A stretch of DNA of 64,000 nt from CAXXXW01 sp963665555 (GCA_963665555.2 OY762308.1:2604001-2668000); one strand, 5' to 3'. Shown: positions 33,266-41,894, counted from the first letter of the stretch. Translations and numbers: made by a program. Notes: a model not told the origin generated them from the letters alone.

Positions 33266-33923
33266 GCGGGGGCGCGGACCCCGGCCGGGGAGCCGCCGCC
33301 TCGTCCTGTCCGCGCGCCGGCGCGGCGCCGCGCGGCCCAGCCGGGCCGTCGCCTTCATGAAACTCGCGCTGCCCGCCGCCGCGCTCGCCATCGTCGCGGC
33401 GACCTTCGCCTGGCCCGGCCTGCTGCCGGACCCGGGCCGGTTCCGGCTCGGCGGGGGCGGCGCGCCCGGCGCCGCGGCCGACGGCCTCGCGGTGGACAAT
33501 CCGAGCTACATGGGGATCGACGACGAGCGCCGGCCCTACCGGATTTCCGCCGCTTCGGCGTCGCGGCGGGCCGGCTCCGGCGCCCCGATCCGGCTCCGGT
33601 CCCCCCAGGCGGACCTGCTGACGGGGGACGGGGGCTGGGTGGCGCTGACGGCGGAGTCCGGCGTGTACGACGAGGCGGCGCGGACGGTCGATCTCGCCGG
33701 CGCCGTGACGATCCTGCTCGACCGGGGCTACCGGATCGAATCCGACGAGGCGCGGATCGACCTCGCCGCCGGCACGGCCGAGGGCGGCCGGCCGGTGGCC
33801 GGGCGCGGCCCGGCGGGCACGGTCAAGGGCGAGGGGTTCCGCGTCCGCGACCGGGGGCGCCGGGTGCTGTTCGCCGGGCGCGGCCGCGCCGTGCTGCGCG
33901 GCGCGCCGGGGGCCGAACGGTGA
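33240..33923 (+). CDS. lptC: LPS export ABC transporter periplasmic protein LptC
   Basis: 227 residues from GTG 33240. Inner-membrane bitopic protein that passes lipopolysaccharide from LptBFG to LptA. A short cytoplasmic Arg-rich N-terminus, one membrane helix (KLALPAAALAIVAATFAWPG), then a beta-jellyroll with NPSYMGIDDERRPYRISAAS and AESGVYDEAARTVDLAGAVT. The GTG overlaps the preceding gene by 26 bases. An ATG at residue 40 is an alternative start immediately before the membrane helix. It is followed directly by lptA (GTGA overlap). Confidence 0.9.
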   Translation: MTRTFSATERGRGPRPGSRRLVLSARRRGAARPSRAVAFMKLALPAAALAIVAATFAWPGLLPDPGRFRLGGGGAPGAAADGLAVDNPSYMGIDDERRPYRISAASASRRAGSGAPIRLRSPQADLLTGDGGWVALTAESGVYDEAARTVDLAGAVTILLDRGYRIESDEARIDLAAGTAEGGRPVAGRGPAGTVKGEGFRVRDRGRRVLFAGRGRAVLRGAPGAER

Positions 33924-34753
33924 CGCGCCGGGGCCGCGCGCGCGCGCTCCTCGCCGCGCTGGCGCTGGCGGCGGCGTGCGCCGGGTCCGCCCCGGCCGGC
34001 GCGCAGGCGGTCCGCGCGCCGGGCGGCGGCTCCGGCCCTGTGGTCGTCGAGGCCGAGGACGGGATCGAGTGGATCGGCGCGTCGCGGATGTATGTCGCCC
34101 GCGGCAACGCCGTCGCGACCAGGGGCGAATTGCGCGTCTCCGGCGACACGCTGACCGCTTTCTACCGCGACGCCGGCTCCGGCGACACCGAGATCCACCG
34201 CCTGGAGGCGCTGGGGAACGTGACGGTCGCCGCGCCGGGCCGCATGGCCTTCGGCGACCGCGCGGTCTACGACCTCGACCGGCGGGTGGCGGCGATGTGG
34301 GGCGGCGACCTCCGCCTTGTGACGGAGGGGCGGACGATAACGGCGCGCGAAAGCCTGGAGTACTGGGAGGACCTCCGCGCCGCCGTCGCGCGCGGCGGGG
34401 CCGTGGCGGCCGGCGCGGACGGCCGGCGCATCCGCGCCGACGCGCTCACCGCGCGCTTCGCCGAGGGGCCGGACGGCGCGCTGGAGGCGGTGCGCGTGGA
34501 CGCGGTGGGAAATGTCGAGATCGTCACGCCCACGGAGGTCGCGCGCGGGCGCGAGGGGGTTTACGATGTCCGCGCCGGCGTCGCCGTCCTGTCGGGCGAC
34601 GTCAGGATCACGCGGGGGGAGACGCAATTGAACGGCGCGCGCGCCGAGGTGAACCTGGAGACCGGCCTCAGCCGGATCGTCTCGGCCGGGAACGGCGCCG
34701 GGGGCGGGCGCGTGCGCGCCCTGCTGGTCCCCGAATCCCGGAAGGCGGAGTGA
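33920..34753 (+). CDS. lptA: LPS transport periplasmic protein LptA
   Basis: 277 residues from GTG 33920, overlapping the lptC stop. Signal peptide RARALLAALALAAACAGSAP with possible cleavage after AGA. OstA-type beta-jellyroll bridges the periplasm, with repeating motifs such as GIEWIGASRMYVARGNAVAT, GDTLTAFYRDAGSG, DRAVYDLDRRVAAMWGGDLR and REGVYDVRAGVAVLSGDVRI. Longer than E. coli LptA (185), as is usual in alphaproteobacteria. Confidence 0.93.
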   Translation: MTRRGRARALLAALALAAACAGSAPAGAQAVRAPGGGSGPVVVEAEDGIEWIGASRMYVARGNAVATRGELRVSGDTLTAFYRDAGSGDTEIHRLEALGNVTVAAPGRMAFGDRAVYDLDRRVAAMWGGDLRLVTEGRTITARESLEYWEDLRAAVARGGAVAAGADGRRIRADALTARFAEGPDGALEAVRVDAVGNVEIVTPTEVARGREGVYDVRAGVAVLSGDVRITRGETQLNGARAEVNLETGLSRIVSAGNGAGGGRVRALLVPESRKAE

Positions 34754-34760
34754 GGCGGCG

Positions 34761-35561
34761 ATGGCGGACGGCGCCCCGTCCCCGGACCCGCGCGGCCCCG
34801 ACGGCGCGCCGCGCGCGGTTCCGCGCCCGCCCGGCGCCGGGTCGGGCCTCGCGGCCCGCGACATCGGCAAGCGGTTCCGGATGCGCCCGGTCCTGCGGGA
34901 CGTGAGCCTGTCGGTGCGGCGAGGCGAGGCGGTGGGCCTGCTGGGGCCGAACGGCGCCGGCAAGACCACGTGCTTCCATGTCCTCACCGGCCTGGTCTCG
35001 GCCGACCGGGGCGCGGTGCTGCTGGACGGCGCGGACATTTCCGACTTGCCCATGTACCGCCGCGCCCGGCTCGGCATCGGCTACCTGCCGCAGGAGGCCT
35101 CGATCTTCCGCGGCCTGACGGTGGAGGAGAACATCCGCGCCATCCTGGAGGTCGTCGAGCCGGACGGGGACCGCCGCGCCGCGCTGCTGGACGACCTGCT
35201 GGCCGAGTTCTCGATCGACCACCTGCGCCGCGCCCCGGCGCTGGCGCTGTCGGGCGGGGAGCGGCGGCGCGTCGAGATCGCCCGCGCGCTCGCCTCCCAC
35301 CCGGCCTTCATCCTGCTCGACGAGCCGCTGGCCGGCATCGACCCGATCGCCCTCGGCGAGATGCGCGACCTGATCGCGCACCTGAAGGACCGGGGCCTCG
35401 GCGTGCTGATCACGGACCACAATGTGCGCGAGGCGCTCGACATCGTCGACCGCGCCTACATCCTGCACGACGGCGCGGTGCTGATGGAAGGCGAACCCTC
35501 CGAGATCGTGGCGCACCGGGGCGTGCGGCGCGTCTATCTCGGCGAACGCTTCCGCCTGTAG
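34761..35561 (+). CDS. lptB: LPS export ABC transporter ATPase LptB
   Basis: 266 residues. ATPase of the LptB2FGC complex. Walker A GPNGAGKTT, Q-loop region YLPQEASIFRGLTVEENIRA, signature LSGGERRRVEIARALA, Walker B FILLDEPLAGIDP, switch His in VLITDHNVREALDI. An extra 30-residue Pro-rich N-terminus precedes ARDIGKRFRMRPVLRDVSLS. It is seven bases after lptA and 15 bases before rpoN. Confidence 0.96.
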   Translation: MADGAPSPDPRGPDGAPRAVPRPPGAGSGLAARDIGKRFRMRPVLRDVSLSVRRGEAVGLLGPNGAGKTTCFHVLTGLVSADRGAVLLDGADISDLPMYRRARLGIGYLPQEASIFRGLTVEENIRAILEVVEPDGDRRAALLDDLLAEFSIDHLRRAPALALSGGERRRVEIARALASHPAFILLDEPLAGIDPIALGEMRDLIAHLKDRGLGVLITDHNVREALDIVDRAYILHDGAVLMEGEPSEIVAHRGVRRVYLGERFRL

Positions 35562-35576
35562 CCGGGGGTTCGCGCG

Positions 35577-37004
35577 GTGCTGTCGCAGAGGCCGGCGCAG
35601 CGGCTCTCGCAGTCGCTGGCGATGACGCCCCGGATGCGGCAGTCGCTGCGGATGTTGCAACTCTCCAACCTGCGGCTGACGGACTATATCGAGGACGAAC
35701 TGGAGAAGAACCCGCTGCTGCGGCGCGACGAGGACGACGGGCCGCCGCCCGGAGAGGCGCCCGCGACCGGCGGCGGGGTCGGGGCCGGGGTCGGCGGCCC
35801 CCCGCCGGCGCCCGGCGGCGGCTTCGCCGGCTCGGGAACCGGAACGGCGTTCGCCCCGCGCGGCGGCGGCGCGGCCGGCTTCGACGCCGCCGGCCCGGAC
35901 GCCGAGGCGGTGACGGCCGCGCGGACCCTGCGCGGCCACCTCTACGAGCAGCTCGGCGTCGAGATCGCCGATCCGGCCGAACGCCTCGTCGGGGCGCGCC
36001 TCATCGAGGCGCTGGACGAGAGCGGCTACCTGGTCGAGGACCCGGCGGAGGTCGCGGCCGCGCTCGGTTGCGCGCCGGCGGCCGTCGAGGCCGTGCTGGC
36101 GCGGCTGCGCGAGTTCGACCCGCCCGGCGTGTTCGCCCGCTCGCTGGCCGAATGCCTTGCCCAGCAACTGGCGGACCGGGGCCGGCTCGGCCCGGCGATG
36201 CGCGCGCTGCTCGACAACCTCGAACGCTTGGCGCGCGGCGACCTCGCCGGCCTGGCGAAACGCTGCGGCGTGGACGGGGACGGGCTGCGGGCGATGGTCG
36301 AGGAGATCCGGACGCTCGATCCCAAGCCGGGCCTCGGCTTCGAGACGGCGGTCGAGCCGCCGGCGATCCCGGACATCCTGATGCGCGCGGCGCCGGACGG
36401 GTCGTGGACGCTCGAACTCAACCCGGACACGCTGCCCCGGGTGCTGGTGGACGACGGCTACCGCGCGACGGTTTCGGGGCGGCCGCTGTCGCGCGAGGAC
36501 CGGGCCTACCTCGCCGAACGCCGCCGGGACGCGGGCTGGCTCGTGGGCTCCCTGCGCCGCCGCGCGACGACGATCCTGAAGGTCGCGGGCGAGATCGTGC
36601 GCCGGCAGGACGGGTTTTTCCGCCACGGCGCGGGGCATCTGCGCCCGCTGGTCCTGCGGGAGGTCGCCGACGCCATCGGGATGCACGAGAGCACGGTCAG
36701 CCGCGCGACGAGCGACAAGTACATGGCGACGCCGCGGGGCCTGTTCGAGTTGAAGTGGTTCTTCGCCGCCTCCATCGCGTCGGCCGGCGGCGGCGGCGCC
36801 CATTCGGCCGAGGCGGTGCGCCGCCGCATCCGCCGCCTGATCGACGGCGAGCCGGCCGACAAGGCGCTGTCCGACGACCGGCTGGTGGAAATCCTGCGCG
36901 GCCAGGGCGTCGAGATCGCGCGCCGCACCGTCGCCAAGTACCGCGAGGCGATGCGCATCCCCTCCTCCGTCCAGCGCCGCCGCCAGAAGGCGCTGCGGGG
37001 GTGA
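35577..37004 (+). CDS. rpoN: RNA polymerase sigma-54 factor RpoN
   Basis: 475 residues from GTG 35577. Region I is Gln/Leu-rich: RLSQSLAMTPRMRQSLRMLQ. Region II is Gly/Pro/Ala-rich and low complexity. The core-binding domain follows, and then the DNA-binding part has DAIGMHESTVSRATSDKYMA and the RpoN box ARRTVAKYREAM. All expected parts are present. Follows lptB, the standard alphaproteobacterial order. The next genes usually seen, hpf and ptsN, are absent here; two small unknown genes follow instead. Confidence 0.96.
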   Translation: MLSQRPAQRLSQSLAMTPRMRQSLRMLQLSNLRLTDYIEDELEKNPLLRRDEDDGPPPGEAPATGGGVGAGVGGPPPAPGGGFAGSGTGTAFAPRGGGAAGFDAAGPDAEAVTAARTLRGHLYEQLGVEIADPAERLVGARLIEALDESGYLVEDPAEVAAALGCAPAAVEAVLARLREFDPPGVFARSLAECLAQQLADRGRLGPAMRALLDNLERLARGDLAGLAKRCGVDGDGLRAMVEEIRTLDPKPGLGFETAVEPPAIPDILMRAAPDGSWTLELNPDTLPRVLVDDGYRATVSGRPLSREDRAYLAERRRDAGWLVGSLRRRATTILKVAGEIVRRQDGFFRHGAGHLRPLVLREVADAIGMHESTVSRATSDKYMATPRGLFELKWFFAASIASAGGGGAHSAEAVRRRIRRLIDGEPADKALSDDRLVEILRGQGVEIARRTVAKYREAMRIPSSVQRRRQKALRG

Positions 37005-37016
37005 CGGCGGGCGGGG

Positions 37017-37075
37017 GGCGGCGCGCGAAACGGTTGGCGCACGGCGGCGCGGAAAGGTTGCCGCGCGGCGGCGCG
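37017..37075. repeat. Short direct repeats after rpoN
   Basis: GGCGGCGCG occurs three times (37017, 37043, 37067), with a similar GAAACGGTTG or GAAAGGTTG following the first two. A degenerate 24-26 base repeat in the 147-base gap. It may be chance in GC-rich DNA. Confidence 0.35.
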
Positions 37076-37151
37076 GGACGCTATCCTTTCGCCGCGGAGC
37101 CGCCGTCCGGCCGGCGGACCCTTGGGATGGAAGACGCGGGGACGGAAAACG

Positions 37152-37433
37152 ATGCCCATATTCCTGGTCGCCACGAAGGACCCCAACCCGGCGCTCGAAG
37201 CGGAACTGAAAAACAGGTTCCCGGGAGACGTTCTCGAGATCGCCGACAACCAGTGGATCGTTTCGAATCGAGAGATGACGAACAAGTTCACCAATGAACT
37301 CGATCCGGGGACGGGCGGGAAATGGGGGGATTTGATCGTCGCGAGAATCAGTAGCGTGAACGGCTGGCAAGATACCGATACATGGGACTGGATCGACGAA
37401 AAGCGTCTGGAGCATGTCTACAGCCATGGTTGA
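37152..37433 (+). CDS. Small hypothetical protein (MPIFLVATKDPN start)
   Basis: 93 residues. No domain recognised. The sequence runs MPIFLVATKDPNPALEAELK then EIADNQWIVSNREMTNKFTN and a Trp-rich C-terminus (WQDTDTWDWIDEKRLEHVY). Lower GC than the neighbours. Its start is preferred over an upstream in-frame start at 37122 because of a GGGGACGG site and the hydrophobic first strand. It overlaps the next gene by 20 bases. I recall similar small proteins in other genomes but cannot name a function. Confidence 0.6.
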   Translation: MPIFLVATKDPNPALEAELKNRFPGDVLEIADNQWIVSNREMTNKFTNELDPGTGGKWGDLIVARISSVNGWQDTDTWDWIDEKRLEHVYSHG

Positions 37434-37827
37434 GCGCCCGTCCCGGCGCGATGCGCGCCACCGCCATCGCGGGAAAACGGCGGAGGCCGTCGGCGGCGCG
37501 GAGCAAGGTTTTTCGCTGCAAGCGGTCTTCGAGCTCCAAAGAAGCGTCGGCGGATTGGAGCGCGAGGTCGAAGGCGCGAACCGCCGGCTCGACTCGTGGA
37601 GCGAGGCGATCGGGAGGATTCCCGTCATCGAGCATCGGCTCCAGTCCCTGGAGGACAAGGCCGACAGGCAACAACGCGACCTCGACTGGTTGAAGAAATC
37701 GGTAAACCGAGCGCGCGGCGCGGCGGTCGTGATCGGGGTTCTCTTCACCCTGGCCGTCGGCGTCGCCGGATGGATCGCCAACAACCGGTTCGACGAGATC
37801 GCGCGGATGCTCGCGAACGCCGGCTGA
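37414..37827 (+). CDS. Hypothetical membrane protein with coiled coil
   Basis: 137 residues. Basic N-terminus (VERPSRRDARHRHRGKTAE), a predicted coiled coil (LQRSVGGLEREVEGANRRLD and IEHRLQSLEDKADRQQRDLD), then one membrane helix (GAAVVIGVLFTLAVGVAGWI) and a short tail. Start could be 37414 or the ATG at 37426. It overlaps the upstream small gene, so they are probably translated together. Function unknown. Confidence 0.65.
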   Translation: MSTAMVERPSRRDARHRHRGKTAEAVGGAEQGFSLQAVFELQRSVGGLEREVEGANRRLDSWSEAIGRIPVIEHRLQSLEDKADRQQRDLDWLKKSVNRARGAAVVIGVLFTLAVGVAGWIANNRFDEIARMLANAG

Positions 37828-37940
37828 CGCCGGAACGCGCGCCGCGACGGCCTTGGCGCGGGCGAGGACAAAGGGTTTTCGCCGCGCCCGCGTTCCGCCT
37901 ACACTCCGCGCGCTCTATGTTCAGCGGGGAGGGGGCGGCG

Positions 37941-38660
37941 ATGGCGGTGGAGACGGCGGCGGCCGGGACGAGGGCGGCGGCGGCCGGCTGGCGCCGGCTT
38001 TCGCGCGCGCAAATGGCGTGGCGGGCGGCGCGGGACATCCCGGACGGGAGCTTCGTCAACCTCGGCATCGGCATCCCGACGCTCTGCGCCGACCACCTGC
38101 CGGACGACCGCGAGATCGTGCTGCACAGCGAGAACGGCGTGCTCGGCTTCGGACCGCGCCCGCCGGCCGGCGCGGAGGACCCGGACCTGGTGAACGCCGG
38201 CAAGCAGCCGATCACCATGCCGCCGGGCGGCGCCTATTTCGCGCATTCGGACTCCTTCGCGATGATCCGGGGCGGGCATATCGACATCGCCATCCTCGGC
38301 GCCTTCGAGGTGTCGGGCGCGGGCGACCTCGCGAACTGGACCACCGGCGCGCCGAATTTCCCGCCCGGCGTCGGCGGCGCGATGGACCTCGCCGTCGGCG
38401 CGCGCGAGGTCTGGGCGATGACGAACCATACGACGCGCGACGGCGCGCCCAAGATCGTCGAGGCCTGCGCCTATCCGCTGACGGCGGCGGGTTGCGTCGG
38501 CCGGATTTTCACCGACCTCGCGCTTATCGACGTAACGGCGGACGGGCTGGTGGCGCGCGAGACCGTGCCGGGCCTGCCGCTCGCCGAACTGCAAGCCCTC
38601 ACCGGCCCGCCGATCCGCCTCGCCGGCGACTGGCGCCCGCTCGAGGCGCCGGCGATCTAG
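37941..38660 (+). CDS. 3-oxoacid CoA-transferase subunit B-like protein (orphan)
   Basis: 239 residues. Beta subunit of a class I CoA-transferase that moves CoA from succinyl-CoA to an acid. The catalytic Glu lies in LHSENGVLGFGP; other marks are FVNLGIGIPTLCADHLPDD, SFAMIRGGHIDIAILGAFEV and GVGGAMDLAVGA. The alpha subunit is not next to it, and none was seen in the window. Start ATG 37941 follows a GGGGAGGGGG site. Convergent with the cytochrome c gene. Confidence 0.9.
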   Translation: MAVETAAAGTRAAAAGWRRLSRAQMAWRAARDIPDGSFVNLGIGIPTLCADHLPDDREIVLHSENGVLGFGPRPPAGAEDPDLVNAGKQPITMPPGGAYFAHSDSFAMIRGGHIDIAILGAFEVSGAGDLANWTTGAPNFPPGVGGAMDLAVGAREVWAMTNHTTRDGAPKIVEACAYPLTAAGCVGRIFTDLALIDVTADGLVARETVPGLPLAELQALTGPPIRLAGDWRPLEAPAI

Positions 38661-38676
38661 CGGGCGGCCCTCGCCG

Positions 38677-39141
38677 CTAGCGCTTGCCTTCCTCCTGGCC
38701 GGTCGCGTAAGGCTCCATGAAGGCGATCAGGTTCTCGATGTCCTCGGCCTTGCGGAGGCCGGCGAAGGCCATCTTGGTCTTGGCCTTCGGCTTGCCGATC
38801 ATGGCGCCGATATAGGGTTTCGGATCGGCGATGTAGGCGGCGAGAACCTCCGCGTTCCACACCAGCCCGGCCTTGCCGGCGGCGGCCATGTCCTTCGAAT
38901 GCTTGAACGGCTTGCCCTTGGCGTCCACGAAGGTTCCGGCCTGTCGGCCGTACACGCCGTGCATGGACGGGCCGAGCCGCTTCTTGCCGGCCTTGAGCGA
39001 ATGGCAGGCGGCGCATTTCTTGTAGACCTTCTCGCCCGCCGCGATGTCTCCCGCGGCGGCTTGCGGCCCCGCCCAGCCGACGGCCAGCGCGCAGGCCAGC
39101 GCGGCCCCCGCCGCGCGCAACCGGAACCCGAAAACCCTCAT
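38677..39141 (-). CDS. Class I c-type cytochrome (c550/c2-like)
   Basis: 154 residues. Signal peptide to about residue 30 (ALACALAVGWAGPQAAAG). Heme attachment CAACH (C43, C46, H47), distal ligand Met124 in KTKMAFAGL. AAGEKVYKKCAACHSLKAGK and GPSMHGVYGRQAGTF are typical of mitochondrial-type cytochrome c of alphaproteobacteria. Likely a periplasmic electron carrier. The gene stands between an orphan CoA-transferase and a thioesterase. Confidence 0.95.
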   Translation of the reverse strand: MRVFGFRLRAAGAALACALAVGWAGPQAAAGDIAAGEKVYKKCAACHSLKAGKKRLGPSMHGVYGRQAGTFVDAKGKPFKHSKDMAAAGKAGLVWNAEVLAAYIADPKPYIGAMIGKPKAKTKMAFAGLRKAEDIENLIAFMEPYATGQEEGKR

Positions 39142-39298
39142 CCCCTCGCTCCAAAACCGAACGGGCGAACCGCCCCGACGGCGCGCAACCTAGCACGCCG
39201 GCGCCGTCCGTCGCGCCCTTTTCCGCGCGCGCGGCCGGTGCTAGGAAGGCGCCGCCCCGGGGGCCGCTCCCCGGCCCTTCCACGCGGACGGAAGCCCC

Positions 39299-39772
39299 AT
39301 GACCGACACCGGCCCGAAGGCGGGCGCGCCCGGCGGGTTCCGCGCGACCGAGCGCGGCTCCTACCGCGCCTGGACCCGCGAAATCCTGCGCTACGCCGAC
39401 CTCGACCCGGTGGGACATGTGAACAACAACGCCTACGGCTCCTATATCGAGAACGCGCGCACCATGCTGTTCCACCGCGTGCACGCCGCGCTGCCGGACG
39501 GGCCGCCGGACGGCCTCGACTGGGTGGTGCGGCGGCTGGAGATCGACTACCTGCGCGAGCTGCGCTATCCGGGGGAGGTCGAGGTCGGGCTGGCGGCGAC
39601 GCGGCTCGGCAACAGTTCGATGGCGCTGTGCGTCGGCGTGTTCGCCGCCGACTACTGCGCCGCCGCCTCCGTCGGGATCAGCGTCTGCTTCGACACGCGC
39701 GCCCGCGCCGCCGCCCGCATCCCCGATCCCGTCCGCGCCGCGCTGCGCGAGATCGCGGGCGTGGGCATATAG
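39299..39772 (+). CDS. Acyl-CoA thioesterase (4HBT hot-dog fold)
   Basis: 157 residues. The 4-hydroxybenzoyl-CoA thioesterase-like motif DLDPVGHVNNNAYGSYIENA holds the catalytic Asp (D of DLDPVGH). The rest, VVRRLEIDYLRELRYPGEVE and RLGNSSMALCVGVF, matches the hot-dog strands. Cytoplasmic; substrate unknown. Start ATG 39299. Convergent with the broken dehydrogenase. Confidence 0.9.
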   Translation: MTDTGPKAGAPGGFRATERGSYRAWTREILRYADLDPVGHVNNNAYGSYIENARTMLFHRVHAALPDGPPDGLDWVVRRLEIDYLRELRYPGEVEVGLAATRLGNSSMALCVGVFAADYCAAASVGISVCFDTRARAAARIPDPVRAALREIAGVGI

Positions 39773-39823
39773 CGCCGCCGCGCCGCCGGCCCGCGGCGCC
39801 GCGCGGGCGGCGTTCGGCTCGCC

Positions 39824-40767
39824 TCAGTTCACCGGCGTGAGCAGCGGCTCGCCGGCCAGCCAGGCGGCCAGGTTGTCGTACAGGATCATGCCCATGGCCA
39901 TGCGCGTGCGGTGGGTCGCGCTGGCGATGTGGGGCGTGAGGATCAGGTTCTCGCCCGCCTCCATGAGGCAGGCCGGGATTTCCGGCTCGTCGGGATAGAC
40001 ATCGACGGCCGCCCCGCCGAGCCGCCCGTCGGCGAGGCAGCGGGCCAGCGCCTCGTTGTCCACCACCGTGCCGCGCGCCACGTTGACGAGGAAGCCGTCC
40101 GGCCCAGCGCCTCCATGACGGCCTCGTCCACCATGTTCAGGGTCCCCGCGCCGCCGGGGACGATGGCGACCAGGATGTCGCTTTCCCGCGCCATGTCGAG
40201 TAGGCTGTCGCGATACGCATACGCCAGGTCCGCGCGGCGGCTCCGCGCGTGGTAGGCGATCTCCATCTTGAAGGCGGCGCAGCGGGCCGCGATCTCGCGG
40301 CCGATCCGGCCCATGCCGATTATGCCGATCCGCGCGCCGGCCACGTGCGGCGTGTAGGGGTAGTCGCCCTCCGGGACCCAGCGCCCGGCGCGGGCGTAGC
40401 CGGCGGCCCGGACCACGTGCCGCCGCCCCGCCAGCACCAGCGCGAGCGCCATGTCGGCGACGCAATCGTTCAGCACGTCGGGCGTGTTGACCACCCTGAC
40501 GCCGCGCCGTCCGGCCTCCGCCATGTCCACGCCGTCGTAGCCGACGCCGAAATTCAGCACCAGTTCGAGATCGGGCGCCGCGTCCATCAGCGAGGCCGGG
40601 CAGTGGTGGAAGGTCCCGATGACGCGGCAGCGCGGCCCGCGCTCGGCCAGGAAGGCGTCCCGGTCGTCGGCGAGGTAGAGGTGGTGCGTGACGGCCAGTT
40701 CGTCGAGCCGGCGCATCGCCGGCTCGTACCAGGGCGAATGGATCAGGATTTCCGGCTTGTCGGCCAT
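39824..40767 (-). pseudogene. D-2-hydroxyacid dehydrogenase broken by a single-base frameshift
   Basis: Reads as one 314-residue NAD-dependent dehydrogenase if a single base is added. The first part (from ATG 40767) has the catalytic-domain start KPEILIHSPWYEPAMRRLDE, NFGVGYDGVDMAEAG and cofactor loop IGIIGMGRIGREIAARCAAF, to MEALG. The second part continues in another frame: PDGFLVNVARGTVVDNEALA with the catalytic Arg and Glu region, then AVDVYPDEPEIP and LTPHIASATHRTRMAMG with the His. The break is near 40100-40105, in a GGGCCGG run where GGGCCCGG would restore the frame. This may be a real mutation or a base-call error. Confidence 0.85.
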
Positions 40768-40804
40768 GGCGCGGCCCTTTCGGCGGCGGGTGCGGGGCGG
40801 CGGT

Positions 40805-41350
40805 TCAGAAGGAGGAGTCCGGCTCCTTCAGGAATTCGACCTCCTCGGCCGTGCTCTCGCGGCCGAGGACGGCGTTGCGGTGGGGGAAGCGGCCGAACCG
40901 CTCGACCACGACGAGGTGGCGGCGGGCGTAGTCGAGATGGCGCTCGTCGCCGCCCATCCCCGCCACCAGTTCGACGGAGCGGCGCTGGTCCGCGAGGTCC
41001 TCGCTGTGCTCGAAGGGGAGGTAGAGGAACAGCCGCTCGTTGGGCGTCAGCGCGGCGTCGCGGCCGGCCGCGACCGCCTCGCGGGCGAGGGCCAGCGCCT
41101 TCGCGTCCGCCTCGTAGCTTCGCGGGCTTTCGCGGAACATGTTGCGCGGGAACTGGTCGAGCATCGTGACCAGGGCGAGGCAGGACCGGGGATCGGCGCG
41201 CCAGGCGTCGAACCGGCCGGCCAGCGCGTCCTGGTAGGCCGCCCCGAACCGCGCCCGGATTTCCGCGTCGAAGGCGGGGTCCTTGCCGAACCACTGTTCC
41301 TCGCCGTTCTCCTCGAACCAGAACGACAGGATTTCTTCGGGGGTTGTCAC
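40805..41350 (-). CDS. DUF924 family protein
   Basis: 181 residues. TPR-like helical protein of unknown function. Family marks include EEILSFWFEENGEEQWFGKD, CLALVTMLDQFPRNMFRESP, NERLFLYLPFEHSEDLADQR and RHLVVVERFGRFPHRNAVLG. Complete. Its ATG overlaps the stop of a 70-codon upstream gene. Nothing nearby points to a role. Confidence 0.92.
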   Translation of the reverse strand: MTTPEEILSFWFEENGEEQWFGKDPAFDAEIRARFGAAYQDALAGRFDAWRADPRSCLALVTMLDQFPRNMFRESPRSYEADAKALALAREAVAAGRDAALTPNERLFLYLPFEHSEDLADQRRSVELVAGMGGDERHLDYARRHLVVVERFGRFPHRNAVLGRESTAEEVEFLKEPDSSF

Positions 41351-41559
41351 GGCGCGGGATCCGTTTCGCCGGGCCGCCGGAACCGGCCGTCCTCGGAGAT
41401 TTCAGCGGTGAAAAAGACCTTTCCGGTGTCCGCGCACTCGATCCGCTCGGCGTTGCGCCAGAACGACTCGTCCAGTTCCGGAATGTCGCTGAAGTCGATA
41501 TCCTCGTCCCGGAGGGCCGCGATCTCTTCCACGGTCAGGGGCCTGTCGTGCCGTTTCAC
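41347..41559 (-). CDS. Small acidic protein, antitoxin-like, orphan
   Basis: 70 residues. MKRHDRPLTVEEIAALRDED then IDFSDIPELDESFWRNAERI resembles the C-terminal half of BrnA-like antitoxins. No partner toxin lies next to it. The ORF overlaps the DUF924 gene (ATGA), which suggests co-expression. The identification is tentative. Confidence 0.55.
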   Translation of the reverse strand: MKRHDRPLTVEEIAALRDEDIDFSDIPELDESFWRNAERIECADTGKVFFTAEISEDGRFRRPGETDPAP

Positions 41560-41577
41560 CGTTTCGGCGCCCCGGCC

Positions 41578-41781
41578 CTAGTAGCCCTCGCGCTCCAGGC
41601 GCTTGCGCATGAGCTTGCGGTGGCGGCGCAGCGCCTCGGCCTGTTCGCGGGCGCGGCGTTCCGAGGGTTTCTCGTAGTTCCGGCGCAGCTTCATTTCCCG
41701 GAAAATCCCCTCGCGCTGCATCTTCTTCTTGAGCGCGCGCAGGGCCTGGTCGACATTGTTGTCGCGGACGGTGACGTGCAC
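41578..41781 (-). CDS. rpsU: 30S ribosomal protein S21
   Basis: 67 residues from GTG 41781. MHVTVRDNNVDQALRALKKK then MQREGIFREMKLRRNYEKPS is the exact profile of alphaproteobacterial S21, followed by a basic tail. A GGGGAGG site sits about nine bases upstream. The 122-base interval before the IS element includes the promoter region. Confidence 0.96.
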   Translation of the reverse strand: MHVTVRDNNVDQALRALKKKMQREGIFREMKLRRNYEKPSERRAREQAEALRRHRKLMRKRLEREGY

Positions 41782-41894
41782 GGAATTCGGCCTCCCCACT
41801 GGATCGACGCATCGATGTCTGCGCCCCCGGAACGCCGGCCGGCCGCCGGGGGAGCGGAACCGATAGCACGCGGCGGGCGGGCGCGCAATCGGGT

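Noticed and set aside
39773..39823. GC-rich hairpin between the thioesterase and broken dehydrogenase as a terminator
   Set aside because: The stem has a bulge and no T tract; pairing like this is common by chance here.
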